Assembly (NCBI RefSeq): GCF_026241515.1
Contig: NZ_JAPHPW010000002.1
Location: 186,001-250,000, forward strand
Source of the DNA: Vibrio sp. 14G-20
Lineage (GTDB): Bacteria; Pseudomonadota; Gammaproteobacteria; Enterobacterales; Vibrionaceae
Length of the DNA stretch: 64,000 nucleotides
Direction: 5' to 3'
Shown: one piece after another, positions 18,293 to 27,310 of the stretch
How the letters are laid out: each line of letters opens with the position of its first letter
Numbering within the stretch: the first letter of the stretch is position 1
Notes under the pieces: model-generated
The model's database searches: none
What the model was told of the DNA's origin: nothing
Seen by the model: the letters and a program-made list of their open reading frames with translations, nothing else
Program-made: the position numbers and the translations under genes

Positions 18293-20971
18293 CGGCAGAA
18301 CCATATCTGCCGTGCCATCTTCAAAACTGATATCTAGCTTAAAACCGAGCTTTTGAGCTAGTGTCAGCATCCCTCTATTGGTTGGCATTGTCATACCCGA
18401 CATCTGATTGGTCTGCTTCGCCCGGCAATAGTCGATAACCTTAGTCAATAGAATACGACCTAATCCGACACCTTTTAGATCAGAGCGTATCAGTATCGCA
18501 AACTCTGCATCTGTGTTTTCTGGGTTAATCAGTGCACGAGACACACCGATGATCGCTGGAACGCCTTGTTCCTCGCGAACTACCACAAAAGCAATTTCTC
18601 TATCGAAATCAATCTGAGTGAAATTCGCCAACGCCTCATGATTGAATTCACCTACATCACTAAAGAAACGTTTATAGAGATCTTCCTTAGATACACGATT
18701 AATGAAGTCTGCATGAAGCGGTTCATCTTCGGGTAGAATAGGGCGTAACAGCACTTCGGTTCCGTCTTTTAGCTGGATACGTTCCTCAAGCTCTACGGGA
18801 TAAGGGCGAATCGCCAACCTTTCTTGTGGATCCCCTTCGTAAGCTTTCAATATGATATCGGCATCTAATATTGTGAACTTGTCTCCGTTGGCCAGTACTG
18901 GATGGATATCTAGGTCATGTATTTCAGGGCAATCGACGACCATCTGTGATATACGTACCAATAGTTCAGAAAGACCTTCTATATCAATAGGATTAGGGAG
19001 CTTTTGAAGGCGAATCTTGCCACTTTTTATCGCTCGAATAATCAAGTAACGCGCCAGTGTCATGTTGAGCGGTGGGAAAGCAGCGGCAGCATCTATCGAT
19101 TCATCCCACTCCGAACCACCTTGTCCAAGTAAAATGATGGGGCCAAAGGTTTCGTCTGTTGTGACCTTAATACGCAACTCTTGGCCGCCCGCCAACTTCG
19201 CCATACCTTGAATTAACAAGCCATGGATGTGCGCTGTAGGGAAAGATAATTGAGAGCGATCGAGAATTGCTTGAGCAGCATTGGCCACTTCACTGCTGTT
19301 TCGTAAATTCAGCATAACGCCTTGTACGTCCGACTTGTGTGCAATATCCGGCGAACGTAATTTTACTGCGACGGGATAACCAATCGTTTCGGCTATGTGT
19401 ACCGCTTCGCTTGGGTCAGAAGCAATCCAAGTCGGCAGTACATCGAGATTGAAGCTCTTAAAAAACTGGCTATTTTGGTGAGTATCAAGGCTAACTGTAT
19501 CTTTATCCAGTAGTTGACGTTCTATCCAATTTTTTGCATCTGCTAGATCTTCAATGTGTACTTTTTCTGCCGTAGTCGGCGTTTCCATTAACTGACGTTG
19601 GTTACGTCTGTACTCGACTAAGTGCATGAACGCGACCACTGAACTTTCAGGGGTGCGATAAGTTGGGAAACCCGCTTCGGTAAACAGCTTTCGCGCAGGC
19701 CTTGCTGTTAACTCACCAGACCAATTCGTCAGGATGTTAAATCGCTTGTGGCGAGGGTGCTTTTTAATGGCTTCAATAATTCGCTCAGCCGTTTTAGCGG
19801 AATGCGCTATCGCTGACGGACTATGCATGATAAGAATTGCATCCGCTTCATCGCCATCGAGTAAAATGTTTATGGTGTCGATATAACGCTGATCACCGGC
19901 ATCACCAACAATATCGATAGGGTTGTTATGAGACCAACTCAATGGCAACACCTTATTCAATTTATCAAGTGTCTCTTCTGAAAACTCTGCGAGCTTACCA
20001 CCACGGTCAAATAGGGTATCCACCGCCATAATCGCAGGGCCGCCACCGTTGGTAACAATAGCTAAACGCTCGCCACGCAAGGGGACTGAATGAGTCAGTG
20101 TTTCTACCGCAGCAAACAGTTCATGTAAGTTCTTAACTCGTAGCATGCCGCTGCGTCGAATTGCAGAGTCGTAAATAATATCTAATGTGTCGGCACCGCC
20201 AGTGTGTGCTATTGCAGCAGCTCTGCCTTTCGCGGTTCGTCCGCCTTTCAACACCAAAATTCGTCGATTGCGCGATGCCGCACGCGCTGCAGAAATAAAG
20301 CGCCTCGCATCAGTAATACTGTCTACATAAAGCAATATCGCTTCGGTGTGAGAGTCGGTACTAAGATAATCCAATAACTCCGAGAATTCGATATCGCTAC
20401 CATTACCTATAGAGATAAACGCAGAGAAACCGATCTCCTTGTCATTAGCCCAATCGAGAATCGTGGTACACACAGCTGCCGACTGAGAAACAAAGGCGAT
20501 CTTACCGGGTAATGCTGTCACAGGAGAGAATGAGGCGTTCAAATTTAACCAAGGGACAATTACCCCCAAACTATTTGAACCCAACATTCGAATGTTGTGC
20601 TTTTTGGCAATCGCTAGGCATCGTTCATCATACGTCTCACCATTATCGCTTTCTTGCTGCATGTCGGAAGAAAGCACAATCACAGAGGCTATACCTTTCT
20701 CAGCCAGCTCTTCGAAAATGGTTACATTGCGTGTCGCATTGGTACACAAGATTGCGAGATCAGGAACAATCGGTAACGACAAAATGTTCTTGTAAGAGAG
20801 TACGCCTGCCACCGAATCATATTTCGGCGTAACCGGCATCACCGCACCTTTAAAATCCCCATGCAACAAATTGTTCATAACAATATATCCTGCGCGCGTT
20901 TCTCGTTGAGAAGCACCAACAACAGCGATTGAACGGGGTTTAAGTAGAGGATCAAGATGATTCATAGACAT
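18281..20971 (-). CDS. patZ: Protein lysine acetyltransferase PatZ-like (acyl-CoA synthetase fold plus GNAT)
   Basis: 896-residue cytosolic protein matching YfiQ/Pat. It has an N-terminal CoA-binding Rossmann domain (SIAVVGASQRETRAGY), succinyl-CoA-ligase-like domains, an ATP-grasp region (about 490-700), and a C-terminal GNAT domain (about 735-896) with acetyl-CoA loop RSDLKGVGLGRILL and a likely catalytic Glu in DAEFAIL. Such proteins acetylate lysines, notably in acetyl-CoA synthetase, using acetyl-CoA. The motif AHTGG keeps a histidine at the position where ADP-forming acyl-CoA synthetases carry the phosphorylated His; alignment is needed to confirm equivalence. Monocistronic. Confidence 0.88.
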   Translation of the reverse strand: MSMNHLDPLLKPRSIAVVGASQRETRAGYIVMNNLLHGDFKGAVMPVTPKYDSVAGVLSYKNILSLPIVPDLAILCTNATRNVTIFEELAEKGIASVIVLSSDMQQESDNGETYDERCLAIAKKHNIRMLGSNSLGVIVPWLNLNASFSPVTALPGKIAFVSQSAAVCTTILDWANDKEIGFSAFISIGNGSDIEFSELLDYLSTDSHTEAILLYVDSITDARRFISAARAASRNRRILVLKGGRTAKGRAAAIAHTGGADTLDIIYDSAIRRSGMLRVKNLHELFAAVETLTHSVPLRGERLAIVTNGGGPAIMAVDTLFDRGGKLAEFSEETLDKLNKVLPLSWSHNNPIDIVGDAGDQRYIDTINILLDGDEADAILIMHSPSAIAHSAKTAERIIEAIKKHPRHKRFNILTNWSGELTARPARKLFTEAGFPTYRTPESSVVAFMHLVEYRRNQRQLMETPTTAEKVHIEDLADAKNWIERQLLDKDTVSLDTHQNSQFFKSFNLDVLPTWIASDPSEAVHIAETIGYPVAVKLRSPDIAHKSDVQGVMLNLRNSSEVANAAQAILDRSQLSFPTAHIHGLLIQGMAKLAGGQELRIKVTTDETFGPIILLGQGGSEWDESIDAAAAFPPLNMTLARYLIIRAIKSGKIRLQKLPNPIDIEGLSELLVRISQMVVDCPEIHDLDIHPVLANGDKFTILDADIILKAYEGDPQERLAIRPYPVELEERIQLKDGTEVLLRPILPEDEPLHADFINRVSKEDLYKRFFSDVGEFNHEALANFTQIDFDREIAFVVVREEQGVPAIIGVSRALINPENTDAEFAILIRSDLKGVGLGRILLTKVIDYCRAKQTNQMSGMTMPTNRGMLTLAQKLGFKLDISFEDGTADMVLPLLE

Positions 20972-21181
20972 ATCCTAGCAATGCACGTAAGTTCATCGTA
21001 ACTTACTTTTCGCTTGCGGGTTGATGGCAAATTCACCGAATTCAGATGAATAAGCAAACACTGCATAAAGTTTGTGAAATAGGTCACCCGCTAATAGTGT
21101 ATAATCTCAAAGTGAACTTGATTCTAAACCGACGTATCGGCATGATTTATAGTAATTATTATTAAGGATATTGAGCTTTCC

Positions 21182-21745
21182 ATGAAAAAATTTGCGATTG
21201 TGACTTTGCCACTGCTCTTGGCTGCATGTGTATCTGACGACTACGTTACCAATGTCACTTCAGATAGTTATCAAGAAGAGTACAAAACGGCCAAAGTTGA
21301 AGCTCCAGTTGTATCTCAATCTCAGCAAACAAGCGTTGTTGAAGAAAATGTTGTTAACGTTGTTAAGACAGAGTCTGTTGAACAAAAAGTGACTCAAACA
21401 ACGAGAACTAAGCCAGTTGCGACAGTGACAGGCCCAACTCAGAAACAACAAGACATGAACCAGCGATTTGGTTACACGGTTCAAGTTGTTGCTGTGGGCA
21501 GCCAAAGTAAAGTCGATTCTTTCGTGAAAATGCTACCTACGACTTCTCAACCAGTTTGGGAAAACTACAAAATGGTTAATGGCACTAAGTGGTTCACCGT
21601 ACTTTACGGAGACTACGCAACGCGCTTAGAAGCTAAAAAAGCAATCTCTACGCTGCCAACCACTTTCCAAAACTTGAAGCCGTTCGTTAAGAGCATTGAT
21701 GACATCAAGAACTCGGAATACCCAACGCTTAACAAGTTAAACTAA
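21182..21745 (+). CDS. SPOR-domain lipoprotein
   Basis: 187 residues. The signal sequence ends in the lipobox LLLAAC, so the mature protein begins at Cys16 and is lipid anchored. A low-complexity Val/Gln/Thr/Glu-rich linker spans about 25-95. The C-terminal SPOR-like domain (FGYTVQVVAVGSQSKVDSFV to FQNLKPFVKSI) is of the type that binds denuded peptidoglycan at division sites. AAGGA precedes the ATG. It neighbours ddl, also a peptidoglycan gene. A septal role is inferred from the domain. Confidence 0.82.
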   Translation: MKKFAIVTLPLLLAACVSDDYVTNVTSDSYQEEYKTAKVEAPVVSQSQQTSVVEENVVNVVKTESVEQKVTQTTRTKPVATVTGPTQKQQDMNQRFGYTVQVVAVGSQSKVDSFVKMLPTTSQPVWENYKMVNGTKWFTVLYGDYATRLEAKKAISTLPTTFQNLKPFVKSIDDIKNSEYPTLNKLN

Positions 21746-21760
21746 GTTTTAATTCAGTAA

Positions 21761-21787
21761 GAGGGAGCAAATGCTCCTTCTTTTGTT
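21761..21787 (+). terminator. Rho-independent terminator after the SPOR lipoprotein
   Basis: AGGGAGCA-AA-TGCTCCTT (one G-T pair) followed by a T-rich run. Confidence 0.8.
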
Positions 21788-21924
21788 TTAAAACTCGCTA
21801 TTTTGTTTAATAGTTAATCGCTTGATCTTTCGAACGCAATTTTGACAATCAAAACGCTGTACCTATCTCGACTTTTGTTTATCATTGAAGTCAGTATTCC
21901 TAGTTTCAAGGACCGAATTTACCC

Positions 21925-22920
21925 ATGAACACCACAAACATCCTTCTACTTTGCGGCGGTGGATCTTCAGAACATGAAGTGTCTTTAGTTTCAGCCAATT
22001 ACCTTTTTGAACAACTCAATAGCGTTGCAGATTTCAACGTTGTAAGAGTTGAAATTAAAAACGAAGGCTGGTGTCTTGATTCAGGTGAATTGGTTTATCT
22101 TGATATGAATGATCAAACCTTACGTGGTGAAAATTTAACATCTAAAGTCGATTTCATTGTTCCTTGTATCCACGGTTTCCCGGGTGAAACTGGTGACATT
22201 CAATCACTGTTTGAAATGGCTAAGATTCCGTACCTAGGTTGTGGTTCAGAAGCAAGTAATAACAGCTTTAATAAAATCACGTCAAAGCTTTGGTACGACG
22301 CGCTTGGTATTCCAAATACGCCTTATCTGTTCTTATCAGACAATAATGACCAATCTCACTTGCAAGCAACTCAAGCATTTGAAAAATGGGGTAAAGTGTT
22401 CGTGAAAGCTGCTCGCCAAGGCTCTTCTGTAGGTTGTTACCAAGTTAACCAAGTAGAAGATTTAAGTGAGGCTATCAACAAAGCGTTCACTTTCTCGGAC
22501 CAAGTATTGGTTGAGAAATCAGTGGTGCCTAGAGAGCTAGAAGTTGCTGCTTATGAAATCGATGGTGAGCTACATATCAGCAAGCCGGGTGAGGTGATTG
22601 CACCGAATGGCGCATTTTACTCTTACGAAGAGAAGTACAGCGCAGACAGTCATTCAATCACTGAAGTTGAAGCAAATAATCTAACTGACGAGCAACGCGA
22701 GTTGATCGCAGACAGCGCACGTAAAGTTTTTACACAAATGAAGCTCCGCCACTTATCTCGTATCGATTTCTTCTTAACACAAGACAACGAGATCTACCTA
22801 AACGAAGTAAACACCTTCCCAGGTATGACGCCAATTTCTATGTTCCCTAAAATGGTGGAACATGATGGCCCTAAGTTCAACCAGTTCTTAGAGAACTGCG
22901 TGAGAACGAGCCTTTCTTAG
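21925..22920 (+). CDS. ddl: D-alanine--D-alanine ligase
   Basis: ATP-dependent formation of D-Ala-D-Ala for peptidoglycan precursors in the cytosol. The 331-residue ATP-grasp protein has the N-terminal LLCGGGSSEHEVSL motif, VPCIHGFPGETGDIQ, PYLGCGSEAS, and the metal/phosphate block LNEVNTFPGMTPISMFPK. Length is normal. It is a single gene between two terminators, probably a second ddl separate from the cell-wall cluster gene of chromosome 1 (inferred). Confidence 0.95.
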   Translation: MNTTNILLLCGGGSSEHEVSLVSANYLFEQLNSVADFNVVRVEIKNEGWCLDSGELVYLDMNDQTLRGENLTSKVDFIVPCIHGFPGETGDIQSLFEMAKIPYLGCGSEASNNSFNKITSKLWYDALGIPNTPYLFLSDNNDQSHLQATQAFEKWGKVFVKAARQGSSVGCYQVNQVEDLSEAINKAFTFSDQVLVEKSVVPRELEVAAYEIDGELHISKPGEVIAPNGAFYSYEEKYSADSHSITEVEANNLTDEQRELIADSARKVFTQMKLRHLSRIDFFLTQDNEIYLNEVNTFPGMTPISMFPKMVEHDGPKFNQFLENCVRTSLS

Positions 22921-22956
22921 GTTTCTAACTCGTTTTCGTTCACTTAGAGCTGAACC

Positions 22957-22997
22957 AACAAGTGCCTCGAGCTTTCGCCAAGGCACTTGTTGTTTTT
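22957..22997 (+). terminator. Rho-independent terminator after ddl
   Basis: AACAAGTGCCT / AGGCACTTGTT stem (11 bases, 13-base loop) followed by TGTTTTT. Confidence 0.85.
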
Positions 22998-23078
22998 AAA
23001 GCCAGCTGTTTTTAAAAATCTATCGTTTGAGCCGCAACTTATATCCAAATAACAATATCCAAGTAATCTACGAAGCGC

Positions 23079-24047
23079 TTATTGCCAAGGTATTAGCGCC
23101 TTAAACTTCAGCTTCTCACTCTCAGCCGTTCCAGTGAAACCAACATATTGGGCAGGCATTGCAGGGCTGAGCCAACGACCAAAGTCCTGAATCTCTCTTA
23201 CCTTAAAACCTTGTTTAGACAACTCTTGCGCTGCACCAACACGAATCGAATTTCCAGAGAAATGATGGTTTTCTGGAAGTTGCAGTAAGTCGCTAGCTCT
23301 TCTCAATATCCGGTAAATGGACGAATCATCTAAAGTCTGCAAACCAATATTCTCATGCTTGTCTATCGCTCGAAATACCGCCAACTCATCTTGTATACCA
23401 GCAAACGAAAGCCAACGTTGAAGTGCAATACTGGCTATTTGTGACAACTGATAAGCAGAATCTTTGACTGTTACTTTATAATGATCTTCGACGTACTCAA
23501 CATCACTCATCGATAACGCCTTAAGTTCTGAGCGCTTTAAAGCACACTCGAACATCACATTATAAATAGCGATGTCTCTGATCTCTTTCAAGTTTGCTTT
23601 CTCATGGGAGAGTAACGTATTTAAATCAGTGAGATGCACAGATGTCATAGCATTGGTTTGTTTGGCGTCACCGGCCATTTGAGATTGTAAGTGGAGCAGG
23701 GTAAAACGAACTTGCCTATGCTTAATCGGGTTAGCAAAGCCGAGCACAGTGTGCAACATGCTAAGCGTTGCAGTGTAACGTTTTAGGGATGCGTATTTTC
23801 TAGCGTTAGACTCAGTTTCAAGAAAACGACGAACAGCGGTTATAGATGCGGGAAGTGTACTAATACGATGTCTAGTACAGAACGCATGATAGCGATTCCA
23901 GTCACTGTAAATGCCCAATAGTGAATTATGAGAATATTGATAACCTGTCAACTCGTCTATAATTTCAATTGTCACGTGCTTGTTTAATTTTTCAACAAAT
24001 GAATTAATTATCACAGGGTCGGTTAAAATAGGGACTTTTTTTCTCAA
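23079..24047 (-). CDS. Cre-like tyrosine recombinase with altered catalytic residues
   Basis: 322 residues: an N-terminal SAM-like core-binding part (about 40-125) and a catalytic domain from about 135. The end of the protein matches the Cre layout with the same spacing: R269, then W292 23 residues later, then nucleophile Y301 nine residues after that. The residue equivalent to Cre His289 is Asn266 (SGNSIRVGAA). The first catalytic Arg of the RxxE motif reads K171-R-S-E174, a Lys with Arg one place later. The start is TTG with GAGG upstream. No phage or transposon genes adjoin it. Whether it still recombines DNA is uncertain. Confidence 0.8.
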   Translation of the reverse strand: MRKKVPILTDPVIINSFVEKLNKHVTIEIIDELTGYQYSHNSLLGIYSDWNRYHAFCTRHRISTLPASITAVRRFLETESNARKYASLKRYTATLSMLHTVLGFANPIKHRQVRFTLLHLQSQMAGDAKQTNAMTSVHLTDLNTLLSHEKANLKEIRDIAIYNVMFECALKRSELKALSMSDVEYVEDHYKVTVKDSAYQLSQIASIALQRWLSFAGIQDELAVFRAIDKHENIGLQTLDDSSIYRILRRASDLLQLPENHHFSGNSIRVGAAQELSKQGFKVREIQDFGRWLSPAMPAQYVGFTGTAESEKLKFKALIPWQ

Positions 24048-24091
24048 ATTACCGTACCTCGATAGGTGTTTTTACCATATTATGCTTGATA

Positions 24092-24115
24092 TCATTATAA
24101 GTATACTTATGATTA
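24092..24115. promoter_or_regulatory. Palindrome in the recombinase / DUF3319 intergenic region
   Basis: The perfect 14-base palindrome ATAAGTATACTTAT (24097-24110) extends as an imperfect dyad to about 24 bases. It lies 45 bases upstream of the recombinase start and 33 before the DUF3319 gene. It could be an operator for either gene or a binding site of the recombinase itself. Confidence 0.45.
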
Positions 24116-24147
24116 ATGCAGCGAAAACAAAAAGATGATCAATAGAT

Positions 24148-24516
24148 ATGGCTAATTCAATTTACCGAAGCATCCATCTTCAATCGACGGATGCCACTAA
24201 CACGGTTTGGCGTGCGAAGTTAAAAAATAATGTTATTCAAGGCAACCTAGCTGCCGTTAAGAAGAGTATTGATTGGTGGATTGAAACCGCATCTATTATT
24301 GATCCAAAAGAGTTCACTGCGTTAAATAAGTCGAGAGGAACTGGTGGTTCGACGGAAAACTTCAACGGCTACCAAATCAAGAATGACACCGGTGAGCCTA
24401 ATGCGTGGTATTGCATGTTTAACGGTCGCCTAATTAAAGGCGGCAAGATTGCTATCCAACGTCATATAGAAGCTTACTTACTCGCAAAACAAAAAGCAGA
24501 GCAACAAAAGAAGTAA
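24148..24516 (+). CDS. DUF3319 family protein
   Basis: 122-residue soluble basic protein starting MANSIYRSIHLQST, with FNGYQIKNDTGEPNAWYCMFNGRLIKGG in the middle and a charged helix KQKAEQQKK at the end. I recognise it as a Vibrio family of unknown function that sits before the SUI1/YciH gene. The gap to yciH is three bases, so the two form an operon and may share a role in translation; that link is inference from position only. Confidence 0.75.
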   Translation: MANSIYRSIHLQSTDATNTVWRAKLKNNVIQGNLAAVKKSIDWWIETASIIDPKEFTALNKSRGTGGSTENFNGYQIKNDTGEPNAWYCMFNGRLIKGGKIAIQRHIEAYLLAKQKAEQQKK

Positions 24517-24519
24517 ATT

Positions 24520-24831
24520 ATGAGCCTAGTATATTCAACAGAAACAGGTCGTATTAAGCCTGAAGAAGAGAAAGTCCAACGTCCTAAAGGCGATGGGATT
24601 GTTCGAATCCAAAAAGAAACCAAAGGCCGTAAAGGCAAAGGCGTTTCTGTCGTTACTGGCTTAGACCTAGATGACGCACCATTAAAACTCATGGCAGCAG
24701 AACTTAAGAAAGTTTGCGGCTGTGGTGGCTCAGCAAAAGATGGCAACATCGAAATTCAAGGCGACGCGCGCGACAAGATCAAAGCGCATCTTGAAAAGAA
24801 AGGCTACAAAGTTAAATTCGCTGGCGGTTAA
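24520..24831 (+). CDS. yciH: YciH-type translation initiation factor SUI1 homolog
   Basis: 103-residue bacterial relative of eIF1/SUI1. The fold signature GKGVSVVTGLDLDDAPLKLM, then KKVCGCGGSAKDGNIEIQGDARDKI, is clear. In E. coli, YciH has been proposed to inhibit translation initiation under stress by controlling fidelity at the small ribosomal subunit. Full length. Co-transcribed with the DUF3319 gene. Confidence 0.93.
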   Translation: MSLVYSTETGRIKPEEEKVQRPKGDGIVRIQKETKGRKGKGVSVVTGLDLDDAPLKLMAAELKKVCGCGGSAKDGNIEIQGDARDKIKAHLEKKGYKVKFAGG

Positions 24832-25375
24832 TCTCTAACTAATACCAGGGTTAAAATCGAAGATTATTATCACTGGATATTAGGTATTTTATGGTAAATA
24901 ACCATTATGGTTAAATACACAGTATAAATCAGAGAATATCGACACTGATTAAAGGCAGGGCATCACGCAAAGATACCTGCCTTATAAACACCAAAACCAA
25001 TTTAACATAACGTACATAATACGCAGTGACGGACATTGAAATCTGAGATTATTCAGCACCTTAGTTCTTGCGGATTTTGCACACAACGCTTGAATAAGTC
25101 TTTCATGTCATGGGTTTTATGGGTCTTGTTTGTCCGTTTACAAGCGTTGACGTGGCCAATGGCTACATCATTCTAGACAGCAACTTTAATAACGAGAACT
25201 TTTGTTCTTCTGATCAAACTTACCACTATTTCTGTTTACACCAATGATTCAAGGTACTGTATGTCAATCTTGTGTGTATCGCTGTTCGTTTCGCTTCAGA
25301 TTTCACACACGAGCGTGTTTTTAATCAACTCCACACGCTGAATTCTGTTTTGAGTTACCTGCCAATTCAGACTCG
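24832..25375. other. 544-base gap without a supported gene
   Basis: Contains two inverted repeats: AAGGCAGG / CCTGCCTT around 24951-24983 (a weak terminator candidate for yciH, without a T run), and CAACGCTTG (25084-25092) / CAAGCGTTG (25141-25149) with a 48-base loop. No frame of any quality was seen. The second repeat and its loop could be an RNA structure. It was compared mentally with integron attC sites and does not fit. Confidence 0.5.
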
Positions 25376-25750
25376 TTAGGAATTTCGTACGCTTACAAAA
25401 TTCTCGAGAAAACTCTCATCATCCAGCAAGTACAATATATCTTGAGCTGCATTTTGAAAAACTTCTTGGATTACACCTTCAATACCATATTCATGAAAGG
25501 ACCTCGATTTATCCAAATAAATTGTGCTGTTAGAAAAATCGATAACTCCAACAGCGGCTAATCCTGCCAGTTTAAATGCCTCATCAAAAGTTATTGGAGT
25601 GCCAAGCTTATGCGCCAATCGATTTGTAATGTTATTCACACCGCGTAGAAATTCCGTGCCGTTCTGAGAAATAGTCCTCTGCTTGAGTTTATGTATAAAA
25701 GTGACACTGCAACGAAAGTGTACTCGAGAATTATAAATATTGTGGGGCAA
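25376..25750 (-). CDS. Orphan hypothetical protein (possible remnant)
   Basis: 124-codon frame with no ATG in a sensible place; the first available start is TTG at 25750 without a ribosome-binding site. The region from about residue 24 looks protein-like, with FDEAFKLAGLAAVGVIDFSNSTIYLD and YGIEGVIQEVFQNAAQDILYLL giving regular amphipathic helices. No family recognised. It lies between non-coding stretches next to a pseudogene, so it may be the surviving part of a decayed gene. Confidence 0.35.
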   Translation of the reverse strand: MPHNIYNSRVHFRCSVTFIHKLKQRTISQNGTEFLRGVNNITNRLAHKLGTPITFDEAFKLAGLAAVGVIDFSNSTIYLDKSRSFHEYGIEGVIQEVFQNAAQDILYLLDDESFLENFVSVRNS

Positions 25751-26065
25751 ATTGGACTACATAACCGCTCTCTTAGCTCTGTACGCAACAAAACATGCAC
25801 TTTCTATTTAACTGCATATTTATACAGTTAAATATTCTCCCCGTAAAAACCGCACTTATTGATTGAATATTAAACAAAAATAACAAAATACGAGGGCGCT
25901 TTGATTTATTATGAATTTAATAAATCTGTTTCCTGTATAAAAGTCGGCTGTTTGTTCGTTTTTGGATGCTACGATTCCACCACACCGCAATTCAAAAGTA
26001 ATCTTTGGTTGCGCCAGAATAAGGCATCGCGCATAATCAAACAGTCACACGTACTGATTAATATT

Positions 26066-27310
26066 ATGAGCGATAAAGCTTTCAGACAACTCAACATATT
26101 CCTTTCTGTTTTATGCCTGGCAGTCACTGATCTCTTTTCGTACTATTATGGATAAGAACTACATCATCACACCAGACAGATACCCGACCCTTGTTAACAC
26201 TGACAGAGACCATGATGGCGGCACGATAGGTTCACTACACAAGTCGAAAGATGGAATTGAGTTACAGTGTGACTTTAAACGAACTATAACGCTCCATTCT
26301 GTGAGATTGAATTCGTAATATCGACAGAAGGTAAAGGGCTCGATCTCTCTACCTATGATTCAGTCACTATCAACATGGATTACCAAGGCCAAGAGAATCC
26401 AAGATTTCGCTTCTACATTCGGAACTACGATGAGAACTACAGCGTTCAGGCGACGCGATGTCCAACAAGTTCAATCGCTTAGATTTCTCATTATCCGATA
26501 TAGGCAACATCAACTTAGATTACTTCAATGTTCCGCTTTGGTGGATTGATTATTACAACCACCCTATTACTAATAGCGCGGTGGATATTACCAATGCCGT
26601 TTCTGTTGAGCTTGGACTTGGCGCTAGCACGCTTGACGGTCACCATAAGCTCACTGTAAAAAGCATTGTATTCCACGGCAAGACGATGGACCGTGTTGTG
26701 CTAGGAAAGCTGTTGATCGGATTATGGGTGATGTACGCGATCTTGTGCTTTATACATCGCCAAGCGAGCGAAAAACGTTGCTGCAGAACACAGACATTTG
26801 TTAACCCAAGAGATCGAAGAGTTAAAGGTAAAGGCAACAACCGACCCTTTAACTGGTTGCAGAAACCGAACAGAAGCGTTGGATACCTTCTATGATTTTG
26901 AACGTCTTGCGCAACAAGGTAAATCGATTCATATCGCTCTATTCGACCTAGACCATTTCAAGCAAGTAAACGACCAATACGGCCATGAAGTGGGTGATCA
27001 GGTTCTGATTCAGTTTGTCGCTACAGCATCAGAGAACCTCGGTGAGCACTACTTATTGTACCGTTGGGGTGGTGAAGAATTTCTACTGGTCTGCATCGAT
27101 CAAAATACGCTACAGTGTAACGAAAGTATCACTAATCTCTATGATGCGCTTGAGCAAAGCGATTGGCCATTTAAACTTGCGATCACTGCATCTGGTGGAT
27201 TTACACAACTGACACAAAATGAATCAATTCGTTCAGCTATTAAACGGGCAGCTCAGGCGCTCTACCAAGCCAAGGACAACGGACGAAACCAAGTCGTTAC
27301 GTCTTATTAA
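26066..27310 (+). pseudogene. Diguanylate cyclase pseudogene, at least four frameshifts
   Basis: Reading through all three frames restores one protein: MSDKAFRQLNIFLSVLC... (signal anchor), then DKNYIITPDRYPTLVN, ...CEIEFVISTEGKGLDLSTYD, ...NLDYFNVPLWWIDYYNHP, a membrane segment VLGKLLIGLWVMYAILCF, and an intact-looking GGDEF domain (DLDHFKQVND, WGGEEF). Frames change near 26150, 26285, 26455 and 26745-26800. The N-terminal sensor matches a family seen fused to GGDEF in other vibrios. The last segment alone (26798-27310, TTG start) could encode a soluble GGEEF domain but lacks most regulatory parts. The gene is judged inactive. Confidence 0.85.

Noticed and set aside
25084..25149. CAACGCTTG/CAAGCGTTG inverted repeat as an integron attC site
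   Set aside because: The core GTTRRRY and partner RYYYAAC pattern is not met, and no cassette array or integrase of the IntI type adjoins it.
26458..26895. 145-codon frame as an independent gene
   Set aside because: It is the middle frame of the decayed cyclase; its ends run out of the family pattern exactly where the neighbouring frames take over.
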